Below, one piece after another: positions 52,588-60,325 of a stretch of 64,000 bases of DNA. The stretch lies in assembly GCF_900107255.1 (NCBI RefSeq), contig NZ_FNPH01000001.1, positions 806,001 to 870,000 of the forward strand. Reading direction: 5' to 3'. A model generated the notes under the pieces. The model saw only the letters and a list, made by a program, of their open reading frames with translations, was not told the DNA's origin and ran no database searches. A program made the translations under genes and the position numbers. The DNA is from Micromonospora pattaloongensis (GTDB lineage Bacteria; Actinomycetota; Actinomycetes; Mycobacteriales; Micromonosporaceae). Each line of letters begins with the position of its first letter. The first letter of the stretch is position 1.

Positions 52588-53166
52588 ATGGATCTTCAGG
52601 CGCTGCAGACCCAACGGCAGTTCCACGTGCGGCAGCGGGTGCGGCTCATGGTCAACCAGTACGAGGTGCGCGCGGTCGCGCCGGACGGCTCCGAGGGGGA
52701 GCTGCTCGCCTTCGCGCAGCAGAAGCGGCTGGCCTTCAAGGAGCAGGTGACGCTCTACACGGACGACACCAAGCAGCAGCCGGTGCTGGGCTTCAAGGCC
52801 CGCCAGGTGATCGACCTCGGCGCGACGTACGACGTGACGGACGCCGCCGGCAACGCGATCGGGCTGTTCCGGAAGAACTTCGCCGCGTCGCTGCTGCGCT
52901 CCACCTGGATCGTGGAGCAGCCGGGGCTCGGCGAGGCGGTCGGCCAGGAGCGGAACATGGCCGTGGCGATCCTGCGCCGCTTCGTCGACTCGCTCTCCTG
53001 GCTGCCGTACCACTTCGACTTCACCATCGGCGGCCAGCCGGCCTTCTCGGTGGTCAAGAAGTGGGGCCTGCGCGACAAGTACATTGTGGACGTGCACAAC
53101 CCGCAGCTCGACCGCCGCCTGGTGATCGCCATGGCCGTCGCGCTGGACGCGCTGCAGAGCCGCTGA
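52588..53166 (+). CDS. LURP-one-related / scramblase-like family protein
   Basis: A 192-aa protein of the LOR/Tubby-like fold. It begins MDLQALQTQRQFHVRQRVRL, with YDVTDAAGNAIGLFRKNFAA, STWIVEQPGLGEAVGQERNM and FTIGGQPAFSVVKKWGLRDK. Alternating strands with the D-x-x-G-N turn and a final hydrophobic helix (RLVIAMAVALDALQS) are diagnostic. Bacterial members have no proven function; membrane or phospholipid association is suggested for eukaryotic relatives. The ATG follows GGGAGCAGAT. Confidence 0.9.
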   Translation: MDLQALQTQRQFHVRQRVRLMVNQYEVRAVAPDGSEGELLAFAQQKRLAFKEQVTLYTDDTKQQPVLGFKARQVIDLGATYDVTDAAGNAIGLFRKNFAASLLRSTWIVEQPGLGEAVGQERNMAVAILRRFVDSLSWLPYHFDFTIGGQPAFSVVKKWGLRDKYIVDVHNPQLDRRLVIAMAVALDALQSR

Positions 53167-53226
53167 CGTACGTCTTTTTCCGACGGGCGCGTGCCAGTTC
53201 CGGCACGCGCCCGTCGCGCATTGCGG

Positions 53227-53628
53227 TTATTCCGCCGCCGGGGTCTCCGTTCCGAGCGCGTCGAGCACCCGCGCCCGCAGCAGCTCGTACTGCTCGCGGC
53301 ACCGCTTCGGCGGGCCCGCCGGCCGCTCCAACATTTCGCCGCCGACGACCACCTCGTGCGGAGCGAACTGCTCGCGCGTGAGGTCGACTTCGAGCCCGCC
53401 GGGCAGCCGGTTCCACCAGTGCCACATGATCTGCTCGCCGTCGACGTGTACCTGGCCGAGCATGAGGTCGCCGCCCAACAGGTCCTGCAGCACCAGTGCG
53501 GTCACGCCGCACTGCCCCCGCGCCGGGTTGCCGGGATGCCAGTCCGGCAGGTCGACGGGATCGCAGGTCGCCGCGCTCCAGGCCGCGCGCAGCACAATCT
53601 CCAACTCCATCAATGTCCATGTCGGCAT
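53227..53628 (-). CDS. YunG-family protein
   Basis: A 133-aa protein with the YunG signature WHPGNPARGQCGVTALVLQD and LLGGDLMLGQVHVDGEQIMW with HWWNRL, including conserved Cys, His and Asp that suggest a papain-like or transglutaminase-like active site. The function is unknown. It also has VDLTREQFAP, a family motif. The start follows a weak GACATTG, so it could shift. The 18-bp hairpin upstream isolates it from the subtilase gene. Confidence 0.85.
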   Translation of the reverse strand: MPTWTLMELEIVLRAAWSAATCDPVDLPDWHPGNPARGQCGVTALVLQDLLGGDLMLGQVHVDGEQIMWHWWNRLPGGLEVDLTREQFAPHEVVVGGEMLERPAGPPKRCREQYELLRARVLDALGTETPAAE

Positions 53629-53664
53629 GCCGCGCAGCCTGCCAGCCCCCTGCGACGGTTTTTC

Positions 53665-53706
53665 CGGCGTATCCGTTGCCGATGGAACGGCAACGGATAC
53701 GCCGGC
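53665..53706. terminator. 18-bp perfect hairpin after subtilase gene
   Basis: CCGGCGTATCCGTTGCCG (53665-53682) is exactly complementary to 53689-53706, with a 6-nt loop. It begins 7 nt beyond the protease stop codon on the minus strand and is followed there by AAAAA rather than a T tract. A four-T run on the plus-strand side does not fit a rightward transcript either, so termination is probably by structure alone. Confidence 0.75.
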
Positions 53707-53713
53707 ACGTTCC

Positions 53714-56260
53714 CTATGAGACGGTCACCGCCCGCACGGCGCTCTCCGCGCCGATGTACGCGGTCGAGTCCCGGAAGACCCACTTGTAGTCCACGCTCGA
53801 TGACGGCTTGTGGGTGTGGGCCACGTTGCCGTACCGGTTGGTGGTCACGGTGGTGACCAGCGTCCACGTGGTGCTGCCCTTGGTCCTGACGTAAAGCTGC
53901 ACGGGCACGTTGGTGATCGCGACAAGCTTGTCGCCGCGCACCACCTTCGCGGTGACCACCGCGGCCTGGCCGCGGGTGATGGTCGTCGCACCGCCGTTGA
54001 TCAGAACCTTGCTGCCGATCAGCCGCGCGCTCGCCGCCGCCGAGAGGTTGCCGCTGCGGTCCCGGACCCAGACCCCGAACGCGTACGCGTTGCGCGCGTT
54101 CAGGCCCGACACGGTGACGCTGCTGCCGGTGCCCGCGTACACGGCGGTGCCGCTGGTCGGCGACGACGGCGGGGTGAGGCCGACCGCCATCCGCACGATC
54201 ACCTGATCCAGGTCGCTGATCGCCGGCGTCGTCCAGGACAGCGTCGCCGTGCCCACGCCGCCGGTCGCGCGCGGGTTCCCCACCGGCGACGGCGCCTCGT
54301 CCACGGTGCGGAACGTCGTGCGGAACCGCTCGGCCTGCGCGGCTCCGTCCGTGTCGCGCACCCCGTCCACGACGATCCGGTACGGCGTGTTGTCCTGCAA
54401 CGCGGCCTCCGGCGTCAGCACCACCGTCCGGGTGGCCGCGTCAAAGGCCGGCGTGGCCGCCACGGTCGCGCCGGTACGTCCGTGCACGAGCCGGACGGTA
54501 TCCGCCGTGACCGACGCCGGATCGACGATGCGCTGGAACCTCACCGCGGGCGCCGCGCCTCGCGCAACCCCGGAGGCGAAGTCGGCCGGCGAGACATCCC
54601 ACACCCACGTCTGCTCGCCCGCGGGCGACGGCCCCGCGCTGAAGTCGCCGAAGACGGCCAGGGTGTACGGCCGCGTGTCGGGTGCCCCGTTGTAGTTGCG
54701 GACGGCGACGTAGTACCGGCCCGCCGCCAGCATTGCGGTGACCGTCTCCTGCGCCGTCACGTTGGGGCTGTCGGCCCGACCGATGAGTCGCAGCTCCTTG
54801 TCGTAGACCTCGAGGATGGGGTCGGAGTTCTGCGCCCACGTGTCGTTGTACGCCGGAGGCGTCACGCGGAACGTGACGGTCTTCTCCCTGTCCGACTCGT
54901 AGCGGTACCAGTCGACGTCACCCTCCATCGCCGAGGTGCCGGTGATCGACGTGGTGAACGCGATGGCCCGGGCCGGAACGTCGTTGGGCTCGGCGGCGCC
55001 TGCGGCACGCTGCGGGAACTCCGCCGCCCACGCGCCACCCACGGCGTGGAACGCATCGATCACCCCGTTGCCGTAGTACGGGTCGATGCCCCGCGGCCCG
55101 GCGTCCCGGGCCGTGTCCTTCAGCCGGGCGATGACCTGAGCGGGCGTGAGGCTCGGGTACGCCGTGCGGACCAGGGCGGCGACGCCCGACACGAGCGGCG
55201 CGGCGAACGACGTTCCGCTGCCGATGTAGTACTGGTTGCCCGGACCGGTGGAGACGATCCCGAAGCCGGGGGCGGCCACGTCGATCCAATCGCCCCAGGA
55301 GCTGAAGTCGGTCAGCGCGCCGGCGGTGTCGGTGGCGCCGACCGCGAGCACCTCGGGGTAGGCGGCCGGGTACTGCGGCGTGTCGTCCCCTTCATTGCCG
55401 GCCGCCACCACAACCACGGCACCCTTGCTCGTGGCGTACTTGACGGCGTCATGCAGGGTCGAGCTGGTGCCCGGGCCACCCAACGACAGGTTGATGATCT
55501 TCGCGCCGCGATCCGCGGCCCAGATGATGCCCTCGGCGATGTCCGAGTCGAAGGCGGTGCCGCCCGGTCCGAACACCTTGATGGGCATGATCCGGCCCGT
55601 CCAGGCGGCACCGGCCACGCCGACACCGTTGTGGGTGTTCGCCGCGGCGATGCCGGCGACCATCGTGCCGTGGCCTTCGCTGTCGGTCGGCGCGGCGCCG
55701 GGGGTGACCGCGTTGTAGCCGGGAACGGTCCGGCCCTTGAGGTCGGGATGGTTGACGTCGACGCCGGTGTCGACCACCGCGATCACCTGGGTGGCCGAGC
55801 CCTTCGTCCGGTCCCACGCCTGGGGCAGCCGGATGGTGTTGAGGTAGTTCTGATCGCCGTAGGCGTATCCGGGGTCATTGGGCACGGCGGTCAGATGCCG
55901 CCGGTAGTCGAGCGAGACGCTCTCCACGGCGGGGTCCCGACGCAGTTCCCGGAGCATGTCCGTCGCCGCGCCCTGCGTGCGGACCTTGACGTACCCGGTC
56001 CCAGCTACGGCGCTGGCGCTGCGCGCGCCGCGGCCTGTCAACGCCTTGTCCTTCGCCGCAGCCGAGGCGCCGCGCTTGAACCGGACCAGAACGGAGTTCG
56101 GGTCGTACGCGGTCTCCTTGCGTTCATCCGGGCGCGCCGGCCGGGGCAGTTCTTCGATGTCGAGCTTCGGAGCGGAGGGCGGCGGCGCGGCATGGGCCGG
56201 GGCGATCGGCCCCAGAACAGCCAGTGCGAACGCAGCCGCCACCGTACGGCGAAGAGGCAT
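53714..56260 (-). CDS. Secreted subtilisin-family (S8) serine protease, multidomain
   Basis: An 848-aa exported protease. Residues 1-25 are a signal peptide ending AHA. The prodomain (about 45-130) has VKVRTQGAATDMLRELRRDP. The catalytic triad is VVDTGVDVNHPD (Asp), SEGHGTMVAGIAAAN (His) and GSGTSFAAPLVSGVAALVRT (Ser), with oxyanion Asn in VVAAGNEGDD. C-terminal modules are a PPC-like domain (EGDVDWYRYES...YYVAVRNY), an Ig-like domain, a fibronectin-III-like domain (SWTTPAISDLDQVIVRMAVG) and a final beta domain. It is probably a nutritional or envelope protease. The ATG follows GGGAGACTC. Confidence 0.95.
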   Translation of the reverse strand: MPLRRTVAAAFALAVLGPIAPAHAAPPPSAPKLDIEELPRPARPDERKETAYDPNSVLVRFKRGASAAAKDKALTGRGARSASAVAGTGYVKVRTQGAATDMLRELRRDPAVESVSLDYRRHLTAVPNDPGYAYGDQNYLNTIRLPQAWDRTKGSATQVIAVVDTGVDVNHPDLKGRTVPGYNAVTPGAAPTDSEGHGTMVAGIAAANTHNGVGVAGAAWTGRIMPIKVFGPGGTAFDSDIAEGIIWAADRGAKIINLSLGGPGTSSTLHDAVKYATSKGAVVVVAAGNEGDDTPQYPAAYPEVLAVGATDTAGALTDFSSWGDWIDVAAPGFGIVSTGPGNQYYIGSGTSFAAPLVSGVAALVRTAYPSLTPAQVIARLKDTARDAGPRGIDPYYGNGVIDAFHAVGGAWAAEFPQRAAGAAEPNDVPARAIAFTTSITGTSAMEGDVDWYRYESDREKTVTFRVTPPAYNDTWAQNSDPILEVYDKELRLIGRADSPNVTAQETVTAMLAAGRYYVAVRNYNGAPDTRPYTLAVFGDFSAGPSPAGEQTWVWDVSPADFASGVARGAAPAVRFQRIVDPASVTADTVRLVHGRTGATVAATPAFDAATRTVVLTPEAALQDNTPYRIVVDGVRDTDGAAQAERFRTTFRTVDEAPSPVGNPRATGGVGTATLSWTTPAISDLDQVIVRMAVGLTPPSSPTSGTAVYAGTGSSVTVSGLNARNAYAFGVWVRDRSGNLSAAASARLIGSKVLINGGATTITRGQAAVVTAKVVRGDKLVAITNVPVQLYVRTKGSTTWTLVTTVTTNRYGNVAHTHKPSSSVDYKWVFRDSTAYIGAESAVRAVTVS

Positions 56261-56539
56261 GAGTCTCCCGTGGCGAAGGAAAGGGGATCTTGGCAGACTG
56301 CCAGACATCCAATGGCCGTCGTATAGACCGTTCGGACTAGATGTCTGATCGGCACCGGGTCACCGGCCGTCCACTGTAATTGGTGCACACGCGAGCGCGA
56401 CATAGCGCACGTTCTGCCGCGCAACAGTCACCGCATTCTGCTCCGAGGCCCTCAAAACAGGCGCGGTGTACAGAACGCGGTCGCGCGGCCACGGCTACCA
56501 CTGTGGCCGGTCGATGATCATGGCGTCTACCATCGCAGC

Positions 56540-57106
56540 GTGACCCCTGAGAGCCTCAAGACGCCTGGCGGGAACACCCGTCGCCACGTTTCTGCGCAGC
56601 TCAACATCGCAAGCGGATTGATGGTTCTTCAGGCGTCAGCGCTCCTGTTTGCGGCGATCGGTGCCGGATACGCCCACTTCCACATAGATGCGGCGGTAAA
56701 CGCCGCAGCGCTAGAGTCCGACGTCCCGGTCGAGAGCTACCAAATCACCTGGAAGGCGGAGTACTTTCACTTCCAGGTCCGCCTGACCCTCTGGCACGCG
56801 TGCCTCTTCACGCCTCTTCTTGTAGGCACGGGAATCTGGGCCAGGACCGGCCGACGAATTGCACGAATTGCCGCGCTCGTAACGACCCTGTTCAGCGTTC
56901 TGTGCTGTTTCTGCTCCGGGTTCCGGCTGTACGCAGCCGACGAACCGGTGGATGGGCTCGACGAAGCGCTGCCCGCCGCGTTCGGTCAGGTGTACCCCGA
57001 GTGGGTCGATCTCGCCACGGTCGCGCTAACCGTCTCCTTCTTCCCCGCTATCGTTGCCGCCGCGCTGATCTACAACGAGCTGCCTCCACGGCAGGCAGCC
57101 CATTGA
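56540..57106 (+). CDS. Hypothetical four-helix membrane protein
   Basis: A 188-aa protein starting with GTG and containing four helices: LNIASGLMVLQASALLFAAI, LWHACLFTPLLVGTGIWART, IARIAALVTTLFSVLCCFCS and VDLATVALTVSFFPAIVAAA. The extracellular loop between helices 1 and 2 is polar. Base use is less GC-biased than in the neighbours, in keeping with the mobile-element region that follows. The TGA stop lies at the right end of the tnpB element, so the natural C-terminus may have been altered. No family was recognised. Confidence 0.72.
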   Translation: MTPESLKTPGGNTRRHVSAQLNIASGLMVLQASALLFAAIGAGYAHFHIDAAVNAAALESDVPVESYQITWKAEYFHFQVRLTLWHACLFTPLLVGTGIWARTGRRIARIAALVTTLFSVLCCFCSGFRLYAADEPVDGLDEALPAAFGQVYPEWVDLATVALTVSFFPAIVAAALIYNELPPRQAAH

Positions 57107-57925
57107 CGATCTCTCCGCTTTGAAGGACGGAGATTCCAGTCTCGCCGGGTGTCGGCCACCCGCGCATGGGCGCGAGCGACCTTCACCACGGCTTTCTTGC
57201 GGTTGTTCGATCCCTTGGCCTTGCGGGACAGGTCTTGTTGCAACCGGCGCAGTTTCCGGGCCGCTCGGCGCAGGAACTTCGGCGCCGCCACCTTCGTGCC
57301 ATCCGACAGGACCGCGAAGTGGGTCAGGCCAAGATCGATGCCTACTTCCGAGTCCGTCTCGGGCAGCGGCTCGTCGGTGGTCTGCACGACGAACGAGACG
57401 AAGTACCGGCCGGGCGCATCCTTGATCACCTGACCGAGCTGGGCTCTGCCGGCAGATCCCGCGACCAGCGCACCTCCACGTCGCCGATCTTCGGCAAACG
57501 CAGCCGGCCGTTGCCCAACACCGCGAACCGGGCGTTTTTGGTAAACCGGATCGCCTGACGGTTGTCCTTACGCGACCGCAACCGCGGCGGCGCGACCTTG
57601 CGGCCCTTGCGCTTACCGGACAGCGAGGCGAAGAAATTGCGGTACGCCACATTCAGATCCGCCAACGCCTGCTGCAACACGACCGCCGACACCTCACCCA
57701 ACCACGCCCGGTCGGGGGTCTTCTTCGCCTCGGTAATGACCCGCCTCGACAACTCGGCGTCCGACAAGTACCGCCGACCCTCGGCTCGCGCCTCCTGCCG
57801 CGCCCGCAGCCCGTCGTTGAACACCACCCGCGCGCACCCGAACGCCCGCGCCAGCGCTTCCCGCTGACACGGCGTCGGGTAGACGCGGTAGTTGTACCGC
57901 AGCTGCACGCGACGACTATAACGTT
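57104..57925 (-). mobile_element. Degenerate IS200/IS605-type element with tnpB only
   Basis: The element reads leftward. The right end is recognisable on the minus strand as GGAATCTCCGTCCTTC followed by AAAGCGGAGAGATCGTCAA, a short stem (57112-57117 with 57128-57133) typical of IS605-group right ends. No tnpA is present. The left end lies near 57909-57925 but its exact boundary is not visible. Its tnpB is frameshifted and lacks its last third, so the element cannot move by its own means. Confidence 0.75.
57136..57908 (-). pseudogene. tnpB (RNA-guided endonuclease) pseudogene
   Basis: The first 160 codons (57908-57426) encode the TnpB N-terminus: YNYRVYPTPCQREALARAFG, CARVVFNDGLRARQEARAEG, then YRNFFASLSGKRKGRKVAPP. 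A one-base deletion in a G run (GTCAGGTGATC for an expected GTCAGGGTGATC) then gives a stop. The frame continues at 57429 with VIKDAPGRYFVSFVVQT and RuvC-I GIDLGLTHFAVLSDGTKV, keeping the first catalytic Asp. Homology stops at ARVADTRRDW (57136). The RuvC-II Glu, the zinc finger and the RuvC-III Asp are absent, and the right-end sequence follows directly. So it has an internal deletion as well as a frameshift. Confidence 0.85.
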
Positions 57926-57928
57926 GGT

Positions 57929-58093
57929 CTATGGCTGAACTCGAAGGGATTCGGAGCGCTGTTCCTGGAGTCGCCCGACGAGTTGCGCAAACTCAACGCC
58001 GTCTACGACCACCTGAAGACGCTGGCGATGTCGCCGGCGGAGTCAGTCAAGTTCATCAAGGAGAAGTCCCATGGAATGGCGGAAGTCCAGTAA
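57929..58093 (+). pseudogene. 3' remnant of an XRE/DUF5753 regulator gene
   Basis: In frame from about 57929: GFGALFLESPDELRKLNAVY, then DHLKTLAMSPAESVKFIKEK and a TAA at 58091-58093. This matches the C-terminal tail of actinobacterial helix-turn-helix/DUF5753 proteins, where the last strand and helix read L-F-L-E-S-x-D-E-[LV]-R. The helix-turn-helix and most of DUF5753 are missing, and their place is taken by the tnpB element. The stop overlaps the first DUF397 gene by 23 nt, the standard arrangement of these pairs. Confidence 0.75.
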
Positions 58094-58244
58094 GTCGAAC
58101 AGCGACGGGAACTGCGTCGAGGTCGCAGCGCCGGGCGACACGACGGTCATGGTCCGGGACAGTAAGGACAAGACCGGTCCCGTGCTGGCGTTCAACACTG
58201 ACGCGTGGACGTCGTTCGTCGCGGCGATGAAATCCGGCAGGTGA
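58071..58244 (+). CDS. DUF397 protein
   Basis: A 57-aa protein: MEWRKSSKSNSDGNCVEVAA, then PGDTTVMVRDSKDKTGPVLA and FNTDAWTSFVAAMKSGR. It shows the DUF397 pattern W-x-K-S-S, C-V-E-V, V-R-D-S-K and W-x-x-F. DUF397 proteins are partners (often antagonists) of adjacent XRE/DUF5753 regulators in actinomycete development and antibiotic control. Here the partner gene survives only as a fragment. The ATG overlaps that fragment; AAGGAGAAG lies just upstream. Confidence 0.9.
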   Translation: MEWRKSSKSNSDGNCVEVAAPGDTTVMVRDSKDKTGPVLAFNTDAWTSFVAAMKSGR

Positions 58245-58278
58245 CAGCGGGGAGCCTGTGACAGGTGGAGGTAGACGG

Positions 58279-58479
58279 ATGACCTGGATCAAGAGCAGCC
58301 GTTCAAGTGGGAACGGCCAGTGCGTCGAGGTCGCAGACCTTGCGGCCGAGGGTATCGGTGTGCGCGACAGCAAGGACACCTCGAAGGCTGCCCTCGTCTT
58401 TGACGGAAAGAGTTGGGCGGCCTTCATCACCAGCGTCAAGGCCGGTCGGCTCACCGAGCACCTGCCCCCGGGACTGTGA
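58279..58479 (+). CDS. DUF397 protein (second copy)
   Basis: A 66-aa protein: MTWIKSSRSSGNGQCVEVAD, then IGVRDSKDTSKAALVFDGKS and WAAFITSVKAGRLTEHLPPG. It is a clear paralogue of the preceding DUF397 protein, with the same W-K-S-S, CVEV, VRDSKD and W-x-x-F landmarks and a longer tail. It probably arose by tandem duplication. The ATG at 58279 follows GGAGGTAGACGG. No intact XRE partner is adjacent. Confidence 0.92.
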   Translation: MTWIKSSRSSGNGQCVEVADLAAEGIGVRDSKDTSKAALVFDGKSWAAFITSVKAGRLTEHLPPGL

Positions 58480-58555
58480 TCTAGGGCGCTGGCGGACCGA
58501 CGAATATCGGCGCTTCGCGCTGGTTTGTCCGTCGGTGTACGGGGTAGGCCGCCCC

Positions 58556-60325
58556 GTGGAGCAGATCGCCTCGGAACACCTGGTCACCCGGCTCGCGGAC
58601 TGGGGGGTCGACACCGTCTTCGGGATTCCCGGCGACGGCATCAACGGGATCATGGAGGGCCTGCGCCGCCACTCCGACCGCGTTCGGTTCTTCCTCGTGC
58701 ACCACGAGGAGGCCGCGGCCTTCATGGCGACCGCGTACGCCAAGGCCACCGGCAAGCTCGGCGTCTGCCTGGCGACCTCCGGGCCGGGCGGCATCCACCT
58801 GGCCAACGGCCTGTACGACGCGGCGATGGACCACGCGCCGGTGCTGGCGATCACCGGTATGCAGGAGACGGCGGTGCTCGGCACCGGCTACCAGCAGGAG
58901 GTCCACCTGGACCGCCTCTACGCGGACGTCTCGGTCTACAACCAGGTGGTGGTCAACCCGGAGCAGCTGCCCACCCTGGTCGACCTGGCGATCCGCACGG
59001 CGTACGCGCGGCGGGGCGTGGCGCATCTGAGCATCCCGAACGACATCCAGGTCGCGTCGGCGAGCGCGACGCCGTACCAGCACGTGGCGCCGGTGCGGGC
59101 GCCGAAGACCGCGGCGGTCTATCTGCAGCCGGCGGCGCGGCCGCGCGACGAGGATCTGCGGGCCGCGGCGGACGTGATCAACGCGGGTAAGGCGATCACG
59201 ATCCTGGCCGGCGTCGGGGCGCGCGGCGCGGGCCGGCTGGTGGAGCAGCTGGCGGAGACCCTCGACGCGCCGGTCATCAAGACCCTGAACGGCAAGATGG
59301 TGATCCCGGACGACTCGCCGTACACGACGGGCGGGCTGGGGTTGCTCGGGACCGGACCGAGCGAGGACCTGGTCCAGGACACCGACACGTTGGTGATGCT
59401 CGGGACGAACTTCCCGTACACGAAGCATCTGCCGCCGGCGGGGAAGACGAAGGTGGTCCAGATCGAGATCGACCCGGTCCGGGCCGGGGTACGGCTGCCC
59501 ACGGACGTGCCGCTGATCGGCGACGTCGCGACGACACTGGAGGCGCTGCTGCCGATGCTGAACGGCCGGGTGGGGCACGGTCGGCTCGGCACGTACGCGG
59601 CGAAGATGCGCGACTGGCGGGAGAAGCTCGCCGCGCTGGAGTCGGCGGAGCGCGAGCCGATCGCGCCCCAGTACCTCGCCCGGCTCCTCGACGATCTCGC
59701 CACCGACGACGCGGTGCTGACCTGCGACTCCGGCACGATCGCCACCTGGGCCGCACGGCACTGGCAGATCCGTGGCGACCGCGAGTTCTACCTCTCCGGC
59801 AACCTGGCGACGATGGCGCCCGGCCTGCCGTACGCGATCGCGATCCAGCACGCGTACCCCGGCCGGCAGGTGATCTGCTACCAGGGCGACGGCGGCTTCG
59901 CGATGCTGATGGCCGAGTTCCACACGGCGGCGCAGTACGAGCTCCCCATCAAGGTCGTGATCAATAACAACAACAGCCTGGGCCAGATCCTCTGGGAGCA
60001 GATGGTCCTCGGCTATCCGGAGCACGGGGTGCGCTACGCGAACCCGCAGCCCGCGTTCGCGGAGTGGGCGCACGGCTGCGGCGGTTACGGCGCGCGGATC
60101 GACCGCCCCGGCGATCTAAGGGATGCGCTGCGGGACGCGCTGAACCATCCGGGCCCGGCGCTGGTGGACGTGGCGGTCGATCCGAACGAGCCGCCGATGC
60201 CGGGCAAGGTCAGCTACGAGCAGGCGAAGAAGTTCAGTCAGTCGTTCCTCCGCGGCCAACCGAGCAAGACGGCGATCGCGACGACGCTCTTCAAGGACCG
60301 GATCCAGCAGCTGCGGGCCGACTGA
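58556..60325 (+). CDS. Thiamine-pyrophosphate-requiring enzyme (pyruvate oxidase/acetolactate synthase-like)
   Basis: A 589-aa three-domain TPP enzyme. The N-terminal Pyr domain has WGVDTVFGIPGDGINGIMEG and the activating Glu in VHHEEAAAFMATAYAKATGK. A central nucleotide-binding-like domain follows (AITILAGVGARGAGRLVEQL). The C-terminal PP domain carries QGDGGFAMLMAEFHTAAQYE ... NNNN, the TPP/Mg site. Similarity is closest to pyruvate oxidase/YdaP-type proteins, but FAD binding cannot be judged. A GTG at 58556 was chosen; GTG 58535 is possible. Its stop directly abuts the next gene's ATG, so the two are one operon. Confidence 0.9.
   Translation: MEQIASEHLVTRLADWGVDTVFGIPGDGINGIMEGLRRHSDRVRFFLVHHEEAAAFMATAYAKATGKLGVCLATSGPGGIHLANGLYDAAMDHAPVLAITGMQETAVLGTGYQQEVHLDRLYADVSVYNQVVVNPEQLPTLVDLAIRTAYARRGVAHLSIPNDIQVASASATPYQHVAPVRAPKTAAVYLQPAARPRDEDLRAAADVINAGKAITILAGVGARGAGRLVEQLAETLDAPVIKTLNGKMVIPDDSPYTTGGLGLLGTGPSEDLVQDTDTLVMLGTNFPYTKHLPPAGKTKVVQIEIDPVRAGVRLPTDVPLIGDVATTLEALLPMLNGRVGHGRLGTYAAKMRDWREKLAALESAEREPIAPQYLARLLDDLATDDAVLTCDSGTIATWAARHWQIRGDREFYLSGNLATMAPGLPYAIAIQHAYPGRQVICYQGDGGFAMLMAEFHTAAQYELPIKVVINNNNSLGQILWEQMVLGYPEHGVRYANPQPAFAEWAHGCGGYGARIDRPGDLRDALRDALNHPGPALVDVAVDPNEPPMPGKVSYEQAKKFSQSFLRGQPSKTAIATTLFKDRIQQLRAD

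Noticed and set aside
53810-56326. An 838-codon ORF opposite the subtilase
   Set aside because: The antisense strand of a clear S8 protease with complete catalytic triad; the hypothetical product is low-complexity Arg/Gly/Val/Asp.
57426-57429. Programmed -1 frameshift in tnpB at GTCAGGTGATC
   Set aside because: The site lacks a slippery heptamer and the gene also lacks its catalytic C-terminal third, so ordinary decay explains it better.
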